The notes beneath the pieces were generated by a model. It worked only from the letters and a program-made list of their open reading frames with translations. It searched no databases and was not told the DNA's origin. From the NCBI RefSeq assembly GCF_036906915.1, contig NZ_JBAKHX010000020.1, positions 42,578 to 106,577 on the forward strand: a DNA stretch of 64,000 bases, read 5' to 3'. Below, in pieces: positions 13,215 to 21,503 of the stretch. Within the stretch, counting starts at the first letter, position 1, and each line of letters begins with the position of its first letter. The position numbers were made by a program, and so were the translations under genes. Source of the stretch: Phytohabitans sp036906915 (GTDB lineage Bacteria > Actinomycetota > Actinomycetes > Mycobacteriales > Micromonosporaceae).

Positions 13215-14429
13215 TCAGCGGTCGTCGGTGGTGCGGACGGCTGAATCGCCGCCATTCTCGGCGCGGCCGCGAGCGTCGGTGTCGGACTCGTCGTCCGACT
13301 CTTCGTCCGACTTTTCGACCTCGTCCGCGTCGTCCTCCGCCGCGTCGTCGAGGCCGTCGGGCTCGTCGTCGGGCTCGTCCGTCTCGTCGTCCGCGAAGTC
13401 GTCGAGGAGATCACCCTTCTCCACGACGGGTAGCACACCAGTCTCCTGGTACGCACGGTACTGCTCCTCGGTCACCGCGCGGTACCGCTGCGGCTTGCGG
13501 GACGCGGCGCCGGACGCGCCGGAGACGTCGCGCTGCGACACGTCGCCGCCGGCCCCGCCCGCCGGGGCGGCCACCGGTGCGTCGACCGGCACCAGGTACT
13601 CCTGGGGGCCGCGGACGCGCAGGAAGTAGATAAGGGCGCCGAGGAAGACGACGACCGAGGTGATGACGTTGAGGCGCACGCCGAGGATCTTGTTGGCCTC
13701 GTCGGTGCGCATCAGCTCGATCCAGAACCGCCCCACCGTGTAGGCCATCACGTAGAGCGCGAACGCCCGGCCCTTGCCGAGCTTCCACTTCCGGTCGGCC
13801 CAGATCACCACGCCGGCGACACCGACGTTCCACAGCGCCTCGTACAGGAACGCGGGGTGGAACGGGCCGCCCGGCTCCAGGATCGGGTCGCCGTTCTGGT
13901 CCTTGAGCGCCTCGCCGGGGTTCTCCGGGTCCATCTGGTGCACGTTGAGGCCCCACGGCAGGTCGGTGTGGCCGCCGTACAGCTCGTTGTTGAACCAGTT
14001 GCCGATCCGGCCGACCGCCTGCGCGAGCGGCAGGGCGGGCGCGGCCGCGTCGGCCACCACCGCGAACGGGATGCCGAGCTGGCGGGCCGCGAGCCACCCG
14101 CCGAGCACACCGCCCGCGACGGCGCCCCAGATGCCGAGGCCGCCCTCCCAGATGTACAGCGCCCGGATGGGCTCACCGCCCGCACCGAAGTAGTCCTGCG
14201 GCGAGGTGATCACGTGGTAGAGCCGCGCGCCCACCATGCCGAACAGCACCGCCCAGAGTGCGATGTCGAGCACCGCCCACTGCGGGCCGCCGCGGCGGCG
14301 CAACCGCACTTCGGTCACCGCGCACGCCACCGCGATGCCGAGAATGATGCAGAGGGCGTACGCCCGAACCGGGATCGGGCCGAGGTGCCAGATGGCGGTG
14401 CTCGGGCTCGGGATTGCGGCGATTGTCAC
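13215..14429 (-). CDS. lgt: Prolipoprotein diacylglyceryl transferase with long acidic C-terminal tail
   Basis: Lgt transfers diacylglycerol from phosphatidylglycerol to the lipobox cysteine of prolipoproteins at the membrane. The N-terminus IPSPSTAIWHLGPIPVRAYAL is characteristic, so I place the start at the GTG at 14429 rather than at a TTG 21 codons upstream; neither has a strong ribosome binding site. Key motifs are WEGGLGIWGAVAGG (equivalent of the HGG region) and the signature VGRIGNWFNNELYG, followed by several membrane helices. After about residue 280 there is an extra tail of about 120 residues, rich in Asp and Glu (DDFADDETDEPDDEPDG and similar), which is presumably cytoplasmic and disordered. 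lspA, the next step of the pathway, lies at 60749-61324. Confidence 0.95.
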   Translation of the reverse strand: MTIAAIPSPSTAIWHLGPIPVRAYALCIILGIAVACAVTEVRLRRRGGPQWAVLDIALWAVLFGMVGARLYHVITSPQDYFGAGGEPIRALYIWEGGLGIWGAVAGGVLGGWLAARQLGIPFAVVADAAAPALPLAQAVGRIGNWFNNELYGGHTDLPWGLNVHQMDPENPGEALKDQNGDPILEPGGPFHPAFLYEALWNVGVAGVVIWADRKWKLGKGRAFALYVMAYTVGRFWIELMRTDEANKILGVRLNVITSVVVFLGALIYFLRVRGPQEYLVPVDAPVAAPAGGAGGDVSQRDVSGASGAASRKPQRYRAVTEEQYRAYQETGVLPVVEKGDLLDDFADDETDEPDDEPDGLDDAAEDDADEVEKSDEESDDESDTDARGRAENGGDSAVRTTDDR

Positions 14430-14557
14430 GGGTGCACACGCTACCGCCGCAAGGACCCACCGCGTCACCCCGGTCGGCCGGTGTTTGACCAAGGTCCGGT
14501 ATCGAAGGACCTGGCCGGGAGGCTGACTTGACGTTCGGGCGGCCGTAGGCTCTTTAC

Positions 14558-15061
14558 ATGAGCTCCTTGACCTCCGCGGTCGCCGCCGTCATCACCGACG
14601 CCGCCGGCCGCGTACTGCTCTGTCAGCTTCGTCAAGGGCACCGCCTCTGGTGCCTGCCCGGCGGTCGCATCCGCCAGGCCGAGAGCCCGATGCACGCGGC
14701 TGTGCGCGACATCCGCGAGGAGACCGGGCTGGAGACGCACATGGTCGACCTGCTGGGTATCTACCAGCTCACCGGCGACGCGTGCGGCGAAGACCTGCCC
14801 GACGTGCTCATGCACGTCTTCCGTGCGGAGATCGACGGCGGCGAGCCGTCGGTCAACTCGCCGGGCCGGATCAGCCGCCTCTCGTGGCACGACCCCGACG
14901 CGCTGCCCGAGCCGATGACCCCGACCGCGCGGGCCGCCGTCGCGGACGCGGTCGCGGGGCGCAGCGGGGTGCTGCGCGAGGTCCAGCGCGACAAGGAGCC
15001 GGACCTTCCCGAGGCCGACGACGCCGAGGCCGACCAGCCCGCGGCGGCGTTGGTTCGTTAG
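14558..15061 (+). CDS. Nudix hydrolase
   Basis: This 167-residue protein contains the Nudix box at residues about 36-58: GGRIRQAESPMHAAVRDIREETGL. It fits GX5EX7REUXEEXGU except that the RE pair reads RD; the metal-binding EE pair is kept. Such enzymes hydrolyse nucleoside diphosphates linked to other groups. The ATG at 14558 stands divergent from lgt. The tail (PEADDAEADQPAAALVR) is acidic and probably disordered. The substrate is unknown. A tandem hairpin repeat starts right at its stop codon. Confidence 0.88.
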   Translation: MSSLTSAVAAVITDAAGRVLLCQLRQGHRLWCLPGGRIRQAESPMHAAVRDIREETGLETHMVDLLGIYQLTGDACGEDLPDVLMHVFRAEIDGGEPSVNSPGRISRLSWHDPDALPEPMTPTARAAVADAVAGRSGVLREVQRDKEPDLPEADDAEADQPAAALVR

Positions 15062-15303
15062 CGAGCGCGCGCCGCCCGCAGACCGCACAAAGCGTCGGGA
15101 GCGAAGCGACCAGAGCGACTGCGGTCTACAGGGCGGCTTCCGAGCGCGCGAGCGACCCGAGCGGAGCGAGGGCACCAGACACAGCGAGCGCGCGCCGCCC
15201 GCAGACCGCACAAAGCGTCGGGAGCGAAGCGACCAGAGCGACTGTGGTCTACAGGGCGGCTTCCGAGCGCGCGAGCGACCCGAGCGGAGCGAGGGCACCA
15301 GAC
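15061..15303. repeat. Tandem 120-bp repeat with hairpin, overlapping the trpA 3' end
   Basis: Two copies (15061-15180 and 15184-15303) with a 123-base period differ at one base that I can see (GACTGC versus GACTGT). Each holds a hairpin whose arms in the first copy are 15071-15086 and 15121-15137. The second copy includes the last 55 bases of trpA, so the first copy carries a duplicate of the trpA 3' end. A shorter relative with different but still complementary arms lies at 16127-16175. Confidence 0.9.
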
Positions 15304-16121
15304 TCAGCCCGGACGCCGGCCGCCAGGTCGGCGCTCAACGTGCGGAGCGCGTCGAGCCCCGCCGCTTCGTCCGGCGCTTCCAGAACGCACCGGATCAACG
15401 CGCTGCCCACGATCACCGCGTCGGCGAACCGCCCCACCTCGCCGGCCTGCGCACCGTCGCGTACGCCCAGGCCGACGCCCACGGCCAGGTCGCTGACCGC
15501 GCGCACCCGGGCGACCAGCTCAGGCGCCGCCGACGAGGTCTGCTCGCGTGCCCCGGTGACACCCATGATCGACGTCGCGTACACGAAGCCGCGGCAGTGG
15601 CCGACGGTCATCGCGATCCGGTCGTCGGTCGACGACGGCGAGACGAGGAACGTGCGGTCGAGCCCGTGCGTCTCGGACGCCGCCAGCCACTCCTGCGCCT
15701 CGTCGGGGATCAGGTCGGGCGTGATCATGCCGGTGGCGCCGGCCGCGGCGAGGTCGCGCGCGAAGCCGTCGACGCCGTACTTCTCGATCGGGTTCCAGTA
15801 CGTCATCAGTACGACCGGCACACCGGTGGCCGCGACCGCCTCGATGATGCGCAGCGTGTCACGGGTGCGTACCCCAGCGGCCAGCGCGATGTCGCTCGCC
15901 TTCTGGATGACCGGGCCGTCCATGACCGGGTCGGAGTACGGCAACTCCACCTCGATCACGTCGACGCCCGCCTCAGCCATCGCCTTCATCGACGCGATGC
16001 TGCCCTCGACCGTGGGGAACCCGGCGGGCATGCACCCGACGACGAGGGCCCGTCCGGGCCGCTCCCGGCCGGACGGCCGCGCCTCGGCCCGCGCCTTCTC
16101 GAAGGCGACCGCGATGGTCAT
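15249..16121 (-). CDS. trpA: Tryptophan synthase alpha chain
   Basis: TrpA cleaves indole-3-glycerol phosphate to indole and glyceraldehyde-3-phosphate, and the indole is passed to TrpB. The 290-residue barrel has VIEVELPYSDPVMDGPVIQ, containing the catalytic Glu and Asp, then VVLMTYWNPIEKYG, GMITPDLIPDE and VGLGVRDGAQAGEVG. The last 18 codons lie inside the second copy of a tandem repeat (15184-15303), so the C-terminus GALAPLGSLARSEAAL may be repeat-derived. Unlike the tight trpC-trpB junction, trpB and trpA are 103 bases apart. The trpA ribosome binding site GGGAGG (16128-16133) lies in a hairpin stem. Confidence 0.97.
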   Translation of the reverse strand: MTIAVAFEKARAEARPSGRERPGRALVVGCMPAGFPTVEGSIASMKAMAEAGVDVIEVELPYSDPVMDGPVIQKASDIALAAGVRTRDTLRIIEAVAATGVPVVLMTYWNPIEKYGVDGFARDLAAAGATGMITPDLIPDEAQEWLAASETHGLDRTFLVSPSSTDDRIAMTVGHCRGFVYATSIMGVTGAREQTSSAAPELVARVRAVSDLAVGVGLGVRDGAQAGEVGRFADAVIVGSALIRCVLEAPDEAAGLDALRTLSADLAAGVRAESGALAPLGSLARSEAAL

Positions 16122-16126
16122 GCGCC

Positions 16127-16175
16127 GCCTCCCGCAGCCGCCACAAAGCGGAGCGACTGGCGGCTACAGGGAGGC
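16127..16175 (-). promoter_or_regulatory. Hairpin in the trpB-trpA gap that contains the trpA ribosome binding site
   Basis: The arms 16127-16142 and 16159-16175 form two 7-bp stems separated by a small internal loop. On the mRNA the downstream arm contains GGGAGG five bases before the trpA ATG (16121), and this pairs with CCTCCC of the upstream arm. Folding would mask the ribosome binding site. The same architecture with different arm sequences is at 15071-15137 and in its tandem copy. Structure is seen; a regulatory effect is inferred. Confidence 0.6.
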
Positions 16176-16224
16176 TTTGGGGCGCATGACCCGCGCGAGC
16201 GGAGGCGAGCGCCAGCTAGCTCTG

Positions 16225-17442
16225 TCATTTCAGGATCCCGAAGTAGGCGCCGGCCGTTTCGACGTCCTTGTCGCCGCGCCCGGACAGGTTGATGATGATC
16301 GTCGGCTCGCGTCCCAGCTCTTCACGAAGTGAGGGCACGACCTTGATGATGCCGGCGATCGCGTGCGCGCTCTCCAGCGCCGGGATGATGCCCTCGGTGC
16401 GGCACAGCAGCTGGAACGCCGCCATCGCCTCGTCGTCGGTCACCGGCAGGTACGAGGCGCGGCCGGTGTCGTGCAGCCACGCGTGCTCGGGCCCCACTCC
16501 GGGGTAGTCGAGCCCCGCCGAGATCGAGTGTGATTCGAGGGTCTGCCCGTCGTCGTCCTGGAGCACGTACGTGCGCGTGCCGTGCAGCACCCCCGGCGTG
16601 CCGCCGGAGAAGCGCGCCGCGTGCCGGCCGCTGGAGATGCCCTCGCCGCCCGCCTCGAACCCGTACAGCCGCACGCCCTCGTCACCGACGAACGCGTGGA
16701 AGATGCCGATCGCGTTGGAGCCGCCGCCGACGCAGGCACCGATCGCGTCGGGCAGCGCGCCGGTCAGGTCGAGGCACTGCCGCCGCGCCTCGACGCCGAT
16801 GCCGCGGGCGAAGTCGCGCACCATCGCCGGGAACGGGTGTGGACCCGCCGCCGTGCCGATCACGTAGTGGGTGTGGTCGACCGTGGACACCCAGTCGCGG
16901 AGCGCCTCGTTGAGCGCGTCCTTGAGCGTGCGCGAGCCGCTGGTCACCGGCACGACGGTGGCGCCGAGCATCTTCATGCGGGCGACGTTGAGCGCCTGCC
17001 GCTCCGTGTCGACTTCGCCCATGTAGACCACGCACTCGAGATCCATGAGCGCGGCGGCCGTGGCGCTGGCGACGCCGTGCTGCCCCGCACCGGTCTCGGC
17101 GATCACCCGGCGCTTGCCCATCCGCTTGGTGAGCAGCGCCTGGCCGAGCACGTTACGCACCTTGTGCGCGCCGGTGTGGTTGAGATCTTCCCGTTTGAGC
17201 AGGACGCGGGCGCCCACTTCATTGGAGAGCCGGTCGGCGCGGTACAGCAGCGAGGGCACGCCCGCGTAGTCGCGCAGCAGCGCGCCGAACTCCGCCTGGA
17301 ACGCCTCGTCGGCCATCGCGTGCCGATAGGCCGCGTCGAGCTGGTTGAGGGCGGCGACCAGCGCCTCCGGCACGAACCGGCCACCGTACCGCCCGAAGTG
17401 CCCGGCGACGTCGGGCAGCAGGCCGGCGAGGGACGCGGTCAC
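16225..17442 (-). CDS. trpB: Tryptophan synthase beta chain
   Basis: TrpB condenses indole with serine to tryptophan using PLP. The 405-residue protein shows KREDLNHTGAHKVRN with the PLP lysine (HK), AETGAGQHGVA, the glycine-rich phosphate loop GGGSNAIG, and LSGRGDKDV at the C-terminus. It starts at a GTG (17442) that overlaps the trpC stop as GTGA, so it is probably translationally coupled to trpC. The gap of 103 bases to trpA contains a hairpin repeat. Confidence 0.98.
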   Translation of the reverse strand: MTASLAGLLPDVAGHFGRYGGRFVPEALVAALNQLDAAYRHAMADEAFQAEFGALLRDYAGVPSLLYRADRLSNEVGARVLLKREDLNHTGAHKVRNVLGQALLTKRMGKRRVIAETGAGQHGVASATAAALMDLECVVYMGEVDTERQALNVARMKMLGATVVPVTSGSRTLKDALNEALRDWVSTVDHTHYVIGTAAGPHPFPAMVRDFARGIGVEARRQCLDLTGALPDAIGACVGGGSNAIGIFHAFVGDEGVRLYGFEAGGEGISSGRHAARFSGGTPGVLHGTRTYVLQDDDGQTLESHSISAGLDYPGVGPEHAWLHDTGRASYLPVTDDEAMAAFQLLCRTEGIIPALESAHAIAGIIKVVPSLREELGREPTIIINLSGRGDKDVETAGAYFGILK

Positions 17443-18296
17443 CGGACGGGCCGCGGGGTAGCGGGGTGGTTGCCGGCGTTGACCAGCTCGGCCACGGCGT
17501 CGCGGGGGCTCTTCTGGGTTACCAGGCCCTCACCCACCAGGACCGCGTCGGCGCCCGCCGAGGCGTACCGGATGAGGTCGTGCGGACCCCGCACGCCCGA
17601 CTCGGCGATCTTGACGACGCTGCTGGGCAGCCCGGGGGCGATCCGCTCGAACACCGACCGGTCGACCTCCAGCGTGCGCAGGTCACGGGCGTTGACGCCG
17701 ATCACCTGCGCACCGGCCTCCAGTGCGCGGTCGGCTTCTTCTTCGGTGTGCACCTCGACCAGGGCGGTCATGCCCAGCGACTCGATGCGCTCCAGCAGGC
17801 CGACGAGCACGTTCTGCTCCAGGGCGGCCACGATCAGCAACACCAGGTCGGCGCCGTGCGCCCGCGCCTCGTGCACCTGGTAGCTGGACACGATGAAGTC
17901 CTTGCGCAGGACCGGCACGTCGACGGCGGCGCGCACGGACACGAGGTCTTCGATCGACCCGCCGAACCACCGCCCCTCGGTGAGCACGCTGATGCACCGG
18001 GCGCCGCCGGACGCGTACTCGGTCGCCAGGTCTGCCGGGTCCGGGATCTCGGCGAGCTGCCCCTTGGAGGGGGACGACCGCTTCACCTCGGCGATCACCG
18101 CGACGCCCGGCTTGCGCAGCGCGGCGTACGCGTCGCGCGCCGGCGGTGCCGCGGCGGCCAGCTCCTTAACCCGCTCCAGCGAGACCTGTCGTTGTCGCTG
18201 CTCGACGTCCTCGCGCACTCCAGCGAGAATCTCGTCGAGCACACTCACGGATGGCCGGGTGCCATCGTCATCCGCGCTTGCATGCTCAGCAGTCAC
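17439..18296 (-). CDS. trpC: Indole-3-glycerol phosphate synthase
   Basis: TrpC closes the indole ring from CdRP. Diagnostic motifs are VIAEVKRSSPSKG, LTEGRWFGGS, VLRKDFIVSSYQVHEARAHGADLVLLIVAAL, VEVHTEEEADRAL, GVNARDL and IAESGVRG. I place the start at the GTG at 18296 because GGGGAG (18304-18309) lies seven bases upstream; an ATG at 18323 in the same frame has no comparable site. This gives 285 residues. It is followed by trpB with a 4-base overlap. A gap of about 120 bases separates it from the small secreted-protein gene, so trpC may have its own promoter. Confidence 0.97.
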   Translation of the reverse strand: MTAEHASADDDGTRPSVSVLDEILAGVREDVEQRQRQVSLERVKELAAAAPPARDAYAALRKPGVAVIAEVKRSSPSKGQLAEIPDPADLATEYASGGARCISVLTEGRWFGGSIEDLVSVRAAVDVPVLRKDFIVSSYQVHEARAHGADLVLLIVAALEQNVLVGLLERIESLGMTALVEVHTEEEADRALEAGAQVIGVNARDLRTLEVDRSVFERIAPGLPSSVVKIAESGVRGPHDLIRYASAGADAVLVGEGLVTQKSPRDAVAELVNAGNHPATPRPVR

Positions 18297-18358
18297 CAAC
18301 GGACTCCCCTTTCCGGGTGTCATTCGCCCGATGCTAGGCGTCGCCACGGAATAGTTGG

Positions 18359-18392
18359 AGTCCGGGGTATGGCAACCCTCACCCCGTGGACT
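18359..18392 (-). promoter_or_regulatory. Hairpin in the trpC leader
   Basis: AGTCCGGGGT (18359-18368) pairs with ACCCCGTGGACT (18381-18392) apart from a two-base bulge, about 63 bases upstream of the trpC start. I find no leader peptide with tandem Trp codons next to it, so attenuation is only a possibility. It could equally end the small upstream gene's transcript. Confidence 0.35.
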
Positions 18393-18415
18393 GCGGCATA
18401 ATGCCCGGCCGCCCG

Positions 18416-18673
18416 CTACGAGGGCGTCACCGTGGGCGACGGCGCGCAGGTGGGCAGCGGCAGCTGCGGCCACGCGGTCGGCAGCGGGAGGTCGGTCGGC
18501 ACCCCGCTCGGCAACGGCGTCGGCACCGGCCACGCGGGTAGCGCGATGCATGTCGGCACGGGCCACAGCGTCGGTACGGGCTGCTCAGGGGCAGCGGGAG
18601 CCGGACCGGCGAGGGCGATGAGGCCCGCGGCCGCGACAGCCGCGGTGGCGATGGGAAGCACGATCCGCTTCAT
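18416..18673 (-). CDS. Small proline-rich secreted protein
   Basis: The 85-residue product begins MKRIVLPIATAAVAAAGLIALAGPAPAAP, a good Sec signal peptide with likely cleavage after an Ala near residue 28. The mature part is about 55 residues rich in Pro and Trp (PVPTLWPVPT, PAWPVPTPLP, TAWPQLPLPT) with two cysteines that could form a disulfide. GGGAGG stands just upstream of the ATG. It has no recognised family. It lies between the Trp membrane protein gene and trpC, but separate promoters are possible, so a link to tryptophan synthesis is not implied. Confidence 0.6.
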   Translation of the reverse strand: MKRIVLPIATAAVAAAGLIALAGPAPAAPEQPVPTLWPVPTCIALPAWPVPTPLPSGVPTDLPLPTAWPQLPLPTCAPSPTVTPS

Positions 18674-18884
18674 CAACCTCCCTGTTGGGGCGTTGCGGCG
18701 CTAATACCCACGAAACCGACCTTAGACACATTTCGGTGTGACGAGCATGGCGTTGCCGATACGGCCCGGGGACCGGAGAGTTGACGGTGCGGTCACCACC
18801 CCGAAACACGCCCCGCGCAGGCTGGTTATCGGGCAAACTATTCGACGGCGCCCCAACCGGTTTGATCATTTGCGGAGCGAAGCC

Positions 18885-19151
18885 ATGAACACACCCGAGA
18901 GCGGTTTCGTCGCCCTCCCCCGCACGGTTCTCTCCATGGCGGTCGGCGTCATCGACACGGTCGAGCGGGCCGTCGTCGGCGAAGACCGCATTCGCACCGC
19001 CCGCGGCAACGCCTGGGAGGCCGTCTGCGCCGACCGTGCCCGGGCCGACCGCATCGCCGAGATCCGCCGGCAGCTCAGTCAGCGCAGCGTCGGGTCTTCG
19101 CCCCGGTCGAGCGCGTCCCAGTCCGAGGTCGCGACGGGCGCGCGCTCGTAA
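18885..19151 (+). CDS. Small helical protein of unknown function
   Basis: The 88-residue protein starts MNTPESGFVALPRTVLSMAVGVIDTVERAVVGEDRIRTARGNAWEAV at an ATG with GGAG seven bases upstream. It is mainly amphipathic helix with charged residues and a Ser-rich tail. No family is recognised. Its last 24 codons overlap, on the opposite strand, the end of the Trp-associated membrane protein gene (19079-19151). That is a long convergent overlap for this region and leaves the true C-terminus a little uncertain. Confidence 0.55.
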   Translation: MNTPESGFVALPRTVLSMAVGVIDTVERAVVGEDRIRTARGNAWEAVCADRARADRIAEIRRQLSQRSVGSSPRSSASQSEVATGARS

Positions 19152-19552
19152 CGCGTACCAAGGCTCGGCCATCGGCCGCCGCGCACGACGGCGAGCGCGC
19201 CGCCGGCGACGAGCGCCACCCCGCCTGCTACGCAGGCCAAAGGCCAACCGATGGCATCGCTCAGACCAAGCGCCCCGCCGGTCGCCACTCCAGCACCGTT
19301 CAGAAGCAGCAGTACGCCCAGCCACCTGCGCGCCCGCCCTTTGGTGGCCACCATGGCCCCTGCCCCAGCCAGTCCCACCAGTGCGAGCGCCGGCAGCAGA
19401 CCGCCACCGTCGTGAGCCGTGCGGGTCGCCGGCAGCGGCGCCGGGCGAGGCACCACCTCGACCCACCACGTGCGGGTCGCCGCGAAGAGCGCCAGCCCGG
19501 CGCCGGCGGCGCACAACAGCACCGCGAGGCTCAACTCCCGCCGAGTGTTCAT
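19079..19552 (-). CDS. Trp biosynthesis-associated membrane protein (Trp_oprn_chp type)
   Basis: This 157-residue protein has four predicted membrane helices (about residues 8-26, 50-70, 76-95 and 102-122) and a cytoplasmic tail ending DWDALDRGEDPTLR. That size, topology and tail, together with its position directly after trpE, match the membrane protein found in actinobacterial trp operons. Its biochemical role is not established. The ATG overlaps the trpE-side frame as ATGA (19549-19552). The gene's 3' end overlaps a small convergent gene by 73 bases. Confidence 0.85.
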   Translation of the reverse strand: MNTRRELSLAVLLCAAGAGLALFAATRTWWVEVVPRPAPLPATRTAHDGGGLLPALALVGLAGAGAMVATKGRARRWLGVLLLLNGAGVATGGALGLSDAIGWPLACVAGGVALVAGGALAVVRGGRWPSLGTRYERAPVATSDWDALDRGEDPTLR

Positions 19553-21090
19553 CGTGCTGGCTTCAGCGTCTCCGCGGCCGCGATGGCGGCGAGCACGGCG
19601 GCCGCCTTGCTCTGCGTCTCACGCTCCTCGGCGAGCGGGTCCGAGTCGGCCACGATCCCCGCGCCAGCCTGCACGTAAGCCCGGCCGCCCCGGAGCAGCG
19701 CCGTGCGGATCGCGATCGCCATGTCCAGGTCGCCGCCGAACCCGAAGTACCCGACCGTGCCGCCGTAGAGTCCCCGGCGGGTCGGCTCCAGCTCCTCGAT
19801 GATCTCCATGGCGCGGACCTTGGGCGCGCCGGAGAGCGTGCCCGCCGGGAACGTCGCGGCGAGCGCGTCGAACGCCGTCTGATCTTCGCGCAGCTCACCA
19901 ACGACGGTCGAGACAATGTGCATGACGTGGCTGTACCGCTCGATCATCGCGAACTCGGGCACCTCCACGGTGCCCGGCCGGCAGACCCGGCCCAGGTCGT
20001 TGCGGCCCAGGTCGACCAGCATGACGTGCTCCGACCGCTCCTTCGGGTCGCCGATCAGCTCGGTGGCCAGCGCGCCGTCCTGCTCCGGGGTCACGCCCCG
20101 CGGCCGGGTGCCGGCGATGGGATGAAGAAGTGCCCGCCTCGCTGTGCCTCCAGTGCCACCCGTGACCTTCAAGTGTGCCTCCGGCGACGAGCCCACGATG
20201 TCGAACCCGTCGAACCGCAGCAGGTACATGTACGGGCTCGGGTTGGTGGTGCGCAGCACCCGGTAGACGTCGAGCGGGTCGGCGGTGGTCTCCCGCTCGA
20301 ACCGCTGGGCCACCACGATCTGAAAGCACTCGCCGGCCCGGATGGCCTCCTTGGCCGTCTCGACCGCCTTCGGATACGCGCCGGGATCGGTGCGGCTCAC
20401 CACGTCGCCCAGCCCCGCACTCTCCACAGTGGAGATCATCGGCGGGATCGGGCGGGACAGCGCCGTCGTCATCGCGTCGAGCCGGCCCACCGCGTGGTGG
20501 TACGCGGCCACGCGATCGGCGTCGGTGGCGCGCTCGGGAAGGATCGCGTTCGCCACCAGGATCGCCGAACCGTCGAAATGGTCGAGCACCACCAGGTCGG
20601 TCGCCAGCATCATGCCCAGCTCGGGCAGGCCGATGTCGTCGTCGGCGATGCTCGGCAGCCGCTCGAACCGGCGCACCAGGTCATAGCTCAGATATCCCAC
20701 CATGCCGCCGGTCAGCGGGGGCAGGCCGTCAACGGCCGTGTCGCCGGTCAGCGCCGCGACCGTCTCGCGCAGCACCGCCACCGGATCGCCCCCGGTGGGC
20801 AGCCCCGCTGGCGGCGTGCCCAGCCACTGCGCACGCCCGTCACGCTCCACCAGCGTGGCGGCGCTGCGCACACCGACGAACGAGTACCGCGACCAGGCCG
20901 TACCCGCCGAGCCCGCGCCCTGCTCGGCCGACTCCAGCAGGAACGTGCCCGGGCCGCCGGCCAGCTTCCGGTAAACCCCCACCGGGGTCTCGCCGTCGGC
21001 CAGCAGCCGCCGCGTCACCGGCACCACCCGGCGAGTGGCCGCCAATTCGCCAAACCCGCTCTCGTCAGGGCTCACAGCACCGGTCGTCAT
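19549..21090 (-). CDS. trpE: Anthranilate synthase component I
   Basis: TrpE makes anthranilate from chorismate using ammonia from TrpG. The C-terminal chorismate-binding domain is complete: GECFQIVVAQRF, NPSPYMYLLRF, VGSSPEAHLKV, HPIAGTRPRG, DLGRNDLGRVCRPGTVEV, PAGTLSGAPKVRAMEIIEELEP and YVQAGAGIVADSDPLAE. The N-terminal regulatory domain carries LLESAEQG, corresponding to the LLES feedback motif. The ATG at 21090 has GGGGAG six bases upstream and overlaps the hisI stop as ATGA, which decides this start over a longer frame (513 residues). No trpG or trpD lies in the window. Confidence 0.97.
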   Translation of the reverse strand: MTTGAVSPDESGFGELAATRRVVPVTRRLLADGETPVGVYRKLAGGPGTFLLESAEQGAGSAGTAWSRYSFVGVRSAATLVERDGRAQWLGTPPAGLPTGGDPVAVLRETVAALTGDTAVDGLPPLTGGMVGYLSYDLVRRFERLPSIADDDIGLPELGMMLATDLVVLDHFDGSAILVANAILPERATDADRVAAYHHAVGRLDAMTTALSRPIPPMISTVESAGLGDVVSRTDPGAYPKAVETAKEAIRAGECFQIVVAQRFERETTADPLDVYRVLRTTNPSPYMYLLRFDGFDIVGSSPEAHLKVTGGTGGTARRALLHPIAGTRPRGVTPEQDGALATELIGDPKERSEHVMLVDLGRNDLGRVCRPGTVEVPEFAMIERYSHVMHIVSTVVGELREDQTAFDALAATFPAGTLSGAPKVRAMEIIEELEPTRRGLYGGTVGYFGFGGDLDMAIAIRTALLRGGRAYVQAGAGIVADSDPLAEERETQSKAAAVLAAIAAAETLKPAR

Positions 21091-21503
21091 GCGGGACTCC
21101 CCTGCTTCGCGGGCAACTCGGTGAAGAAACACGTGCGAGCGCCCGTGTGGCACGCGGCGCCGACCTGCTCGACGCTCACCAGCACCGTGTCGCCGTCACA
21201 GTCCAGCGCCACCGACCTCACGTACTGGTGGTGCCCCGACGTCGCGCCCTTCACCCAGTACTCCTGGCGGCTGCGCGACCAGTAGGTCGCCCGGCCCGTC
21301 GTGAGCGTGCGGTGCAGCGCCTCGTCGTCCATCCACGCCATCATCAACACCTCGCCGGTGCTGTGCTCTCGGACGATCGCGGCCACGAGGCCGTCGTCGT
21401 TGCGCCGAAGCCGGCTGGCGACGTCTGGGGCGAGGGCGGACGACCGTACGCGGCCGGCCGGCGGTTCAGGTACTGGCACAGTGCCCGATTGTTCCGTACG
21501 CAT
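21087..21503 (-). CDS. hisI: Phosphoribosyl-AMP cyclohydrolase
   Basis: HisI opens the purine ring of phosphoribosyl-AMP in histidine synthesis. The 138 residues contain ATYWSRSRQEYWVKGATSGHHQYV, then DCDGDTVLVSVEQVGAACHTGARTCFF with the metal-binding Asp and Cys residues. There is no fused HisE domain. It is the first gene of the trp cluster here, coupled to trpE by ATGA, whereas the other his genes are at 44-50 kb. It therefore brings a histidine step under the trp operon's promoter. Confidence 0.97.
   Translation of the reverse strand: MRTEQSGTVPVPEPPAGRVRSSALAPDVASRLRRNDDGLVAAIVREHSTGEVLMMAWMDDEALHRTLTTGRATYWSRSRQEYWVKGATSGHHQYVRSVALDCDGDTVLVSVEQVGAACHTGARTCFFTELPAKQGSPA

Noticed and set aside
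18297..18415. Classical trp attenuator with leader peptide
   Set aside because: A hairpin exists but no short frame with adjacent Trp codons or an antiterminator alternative was found.
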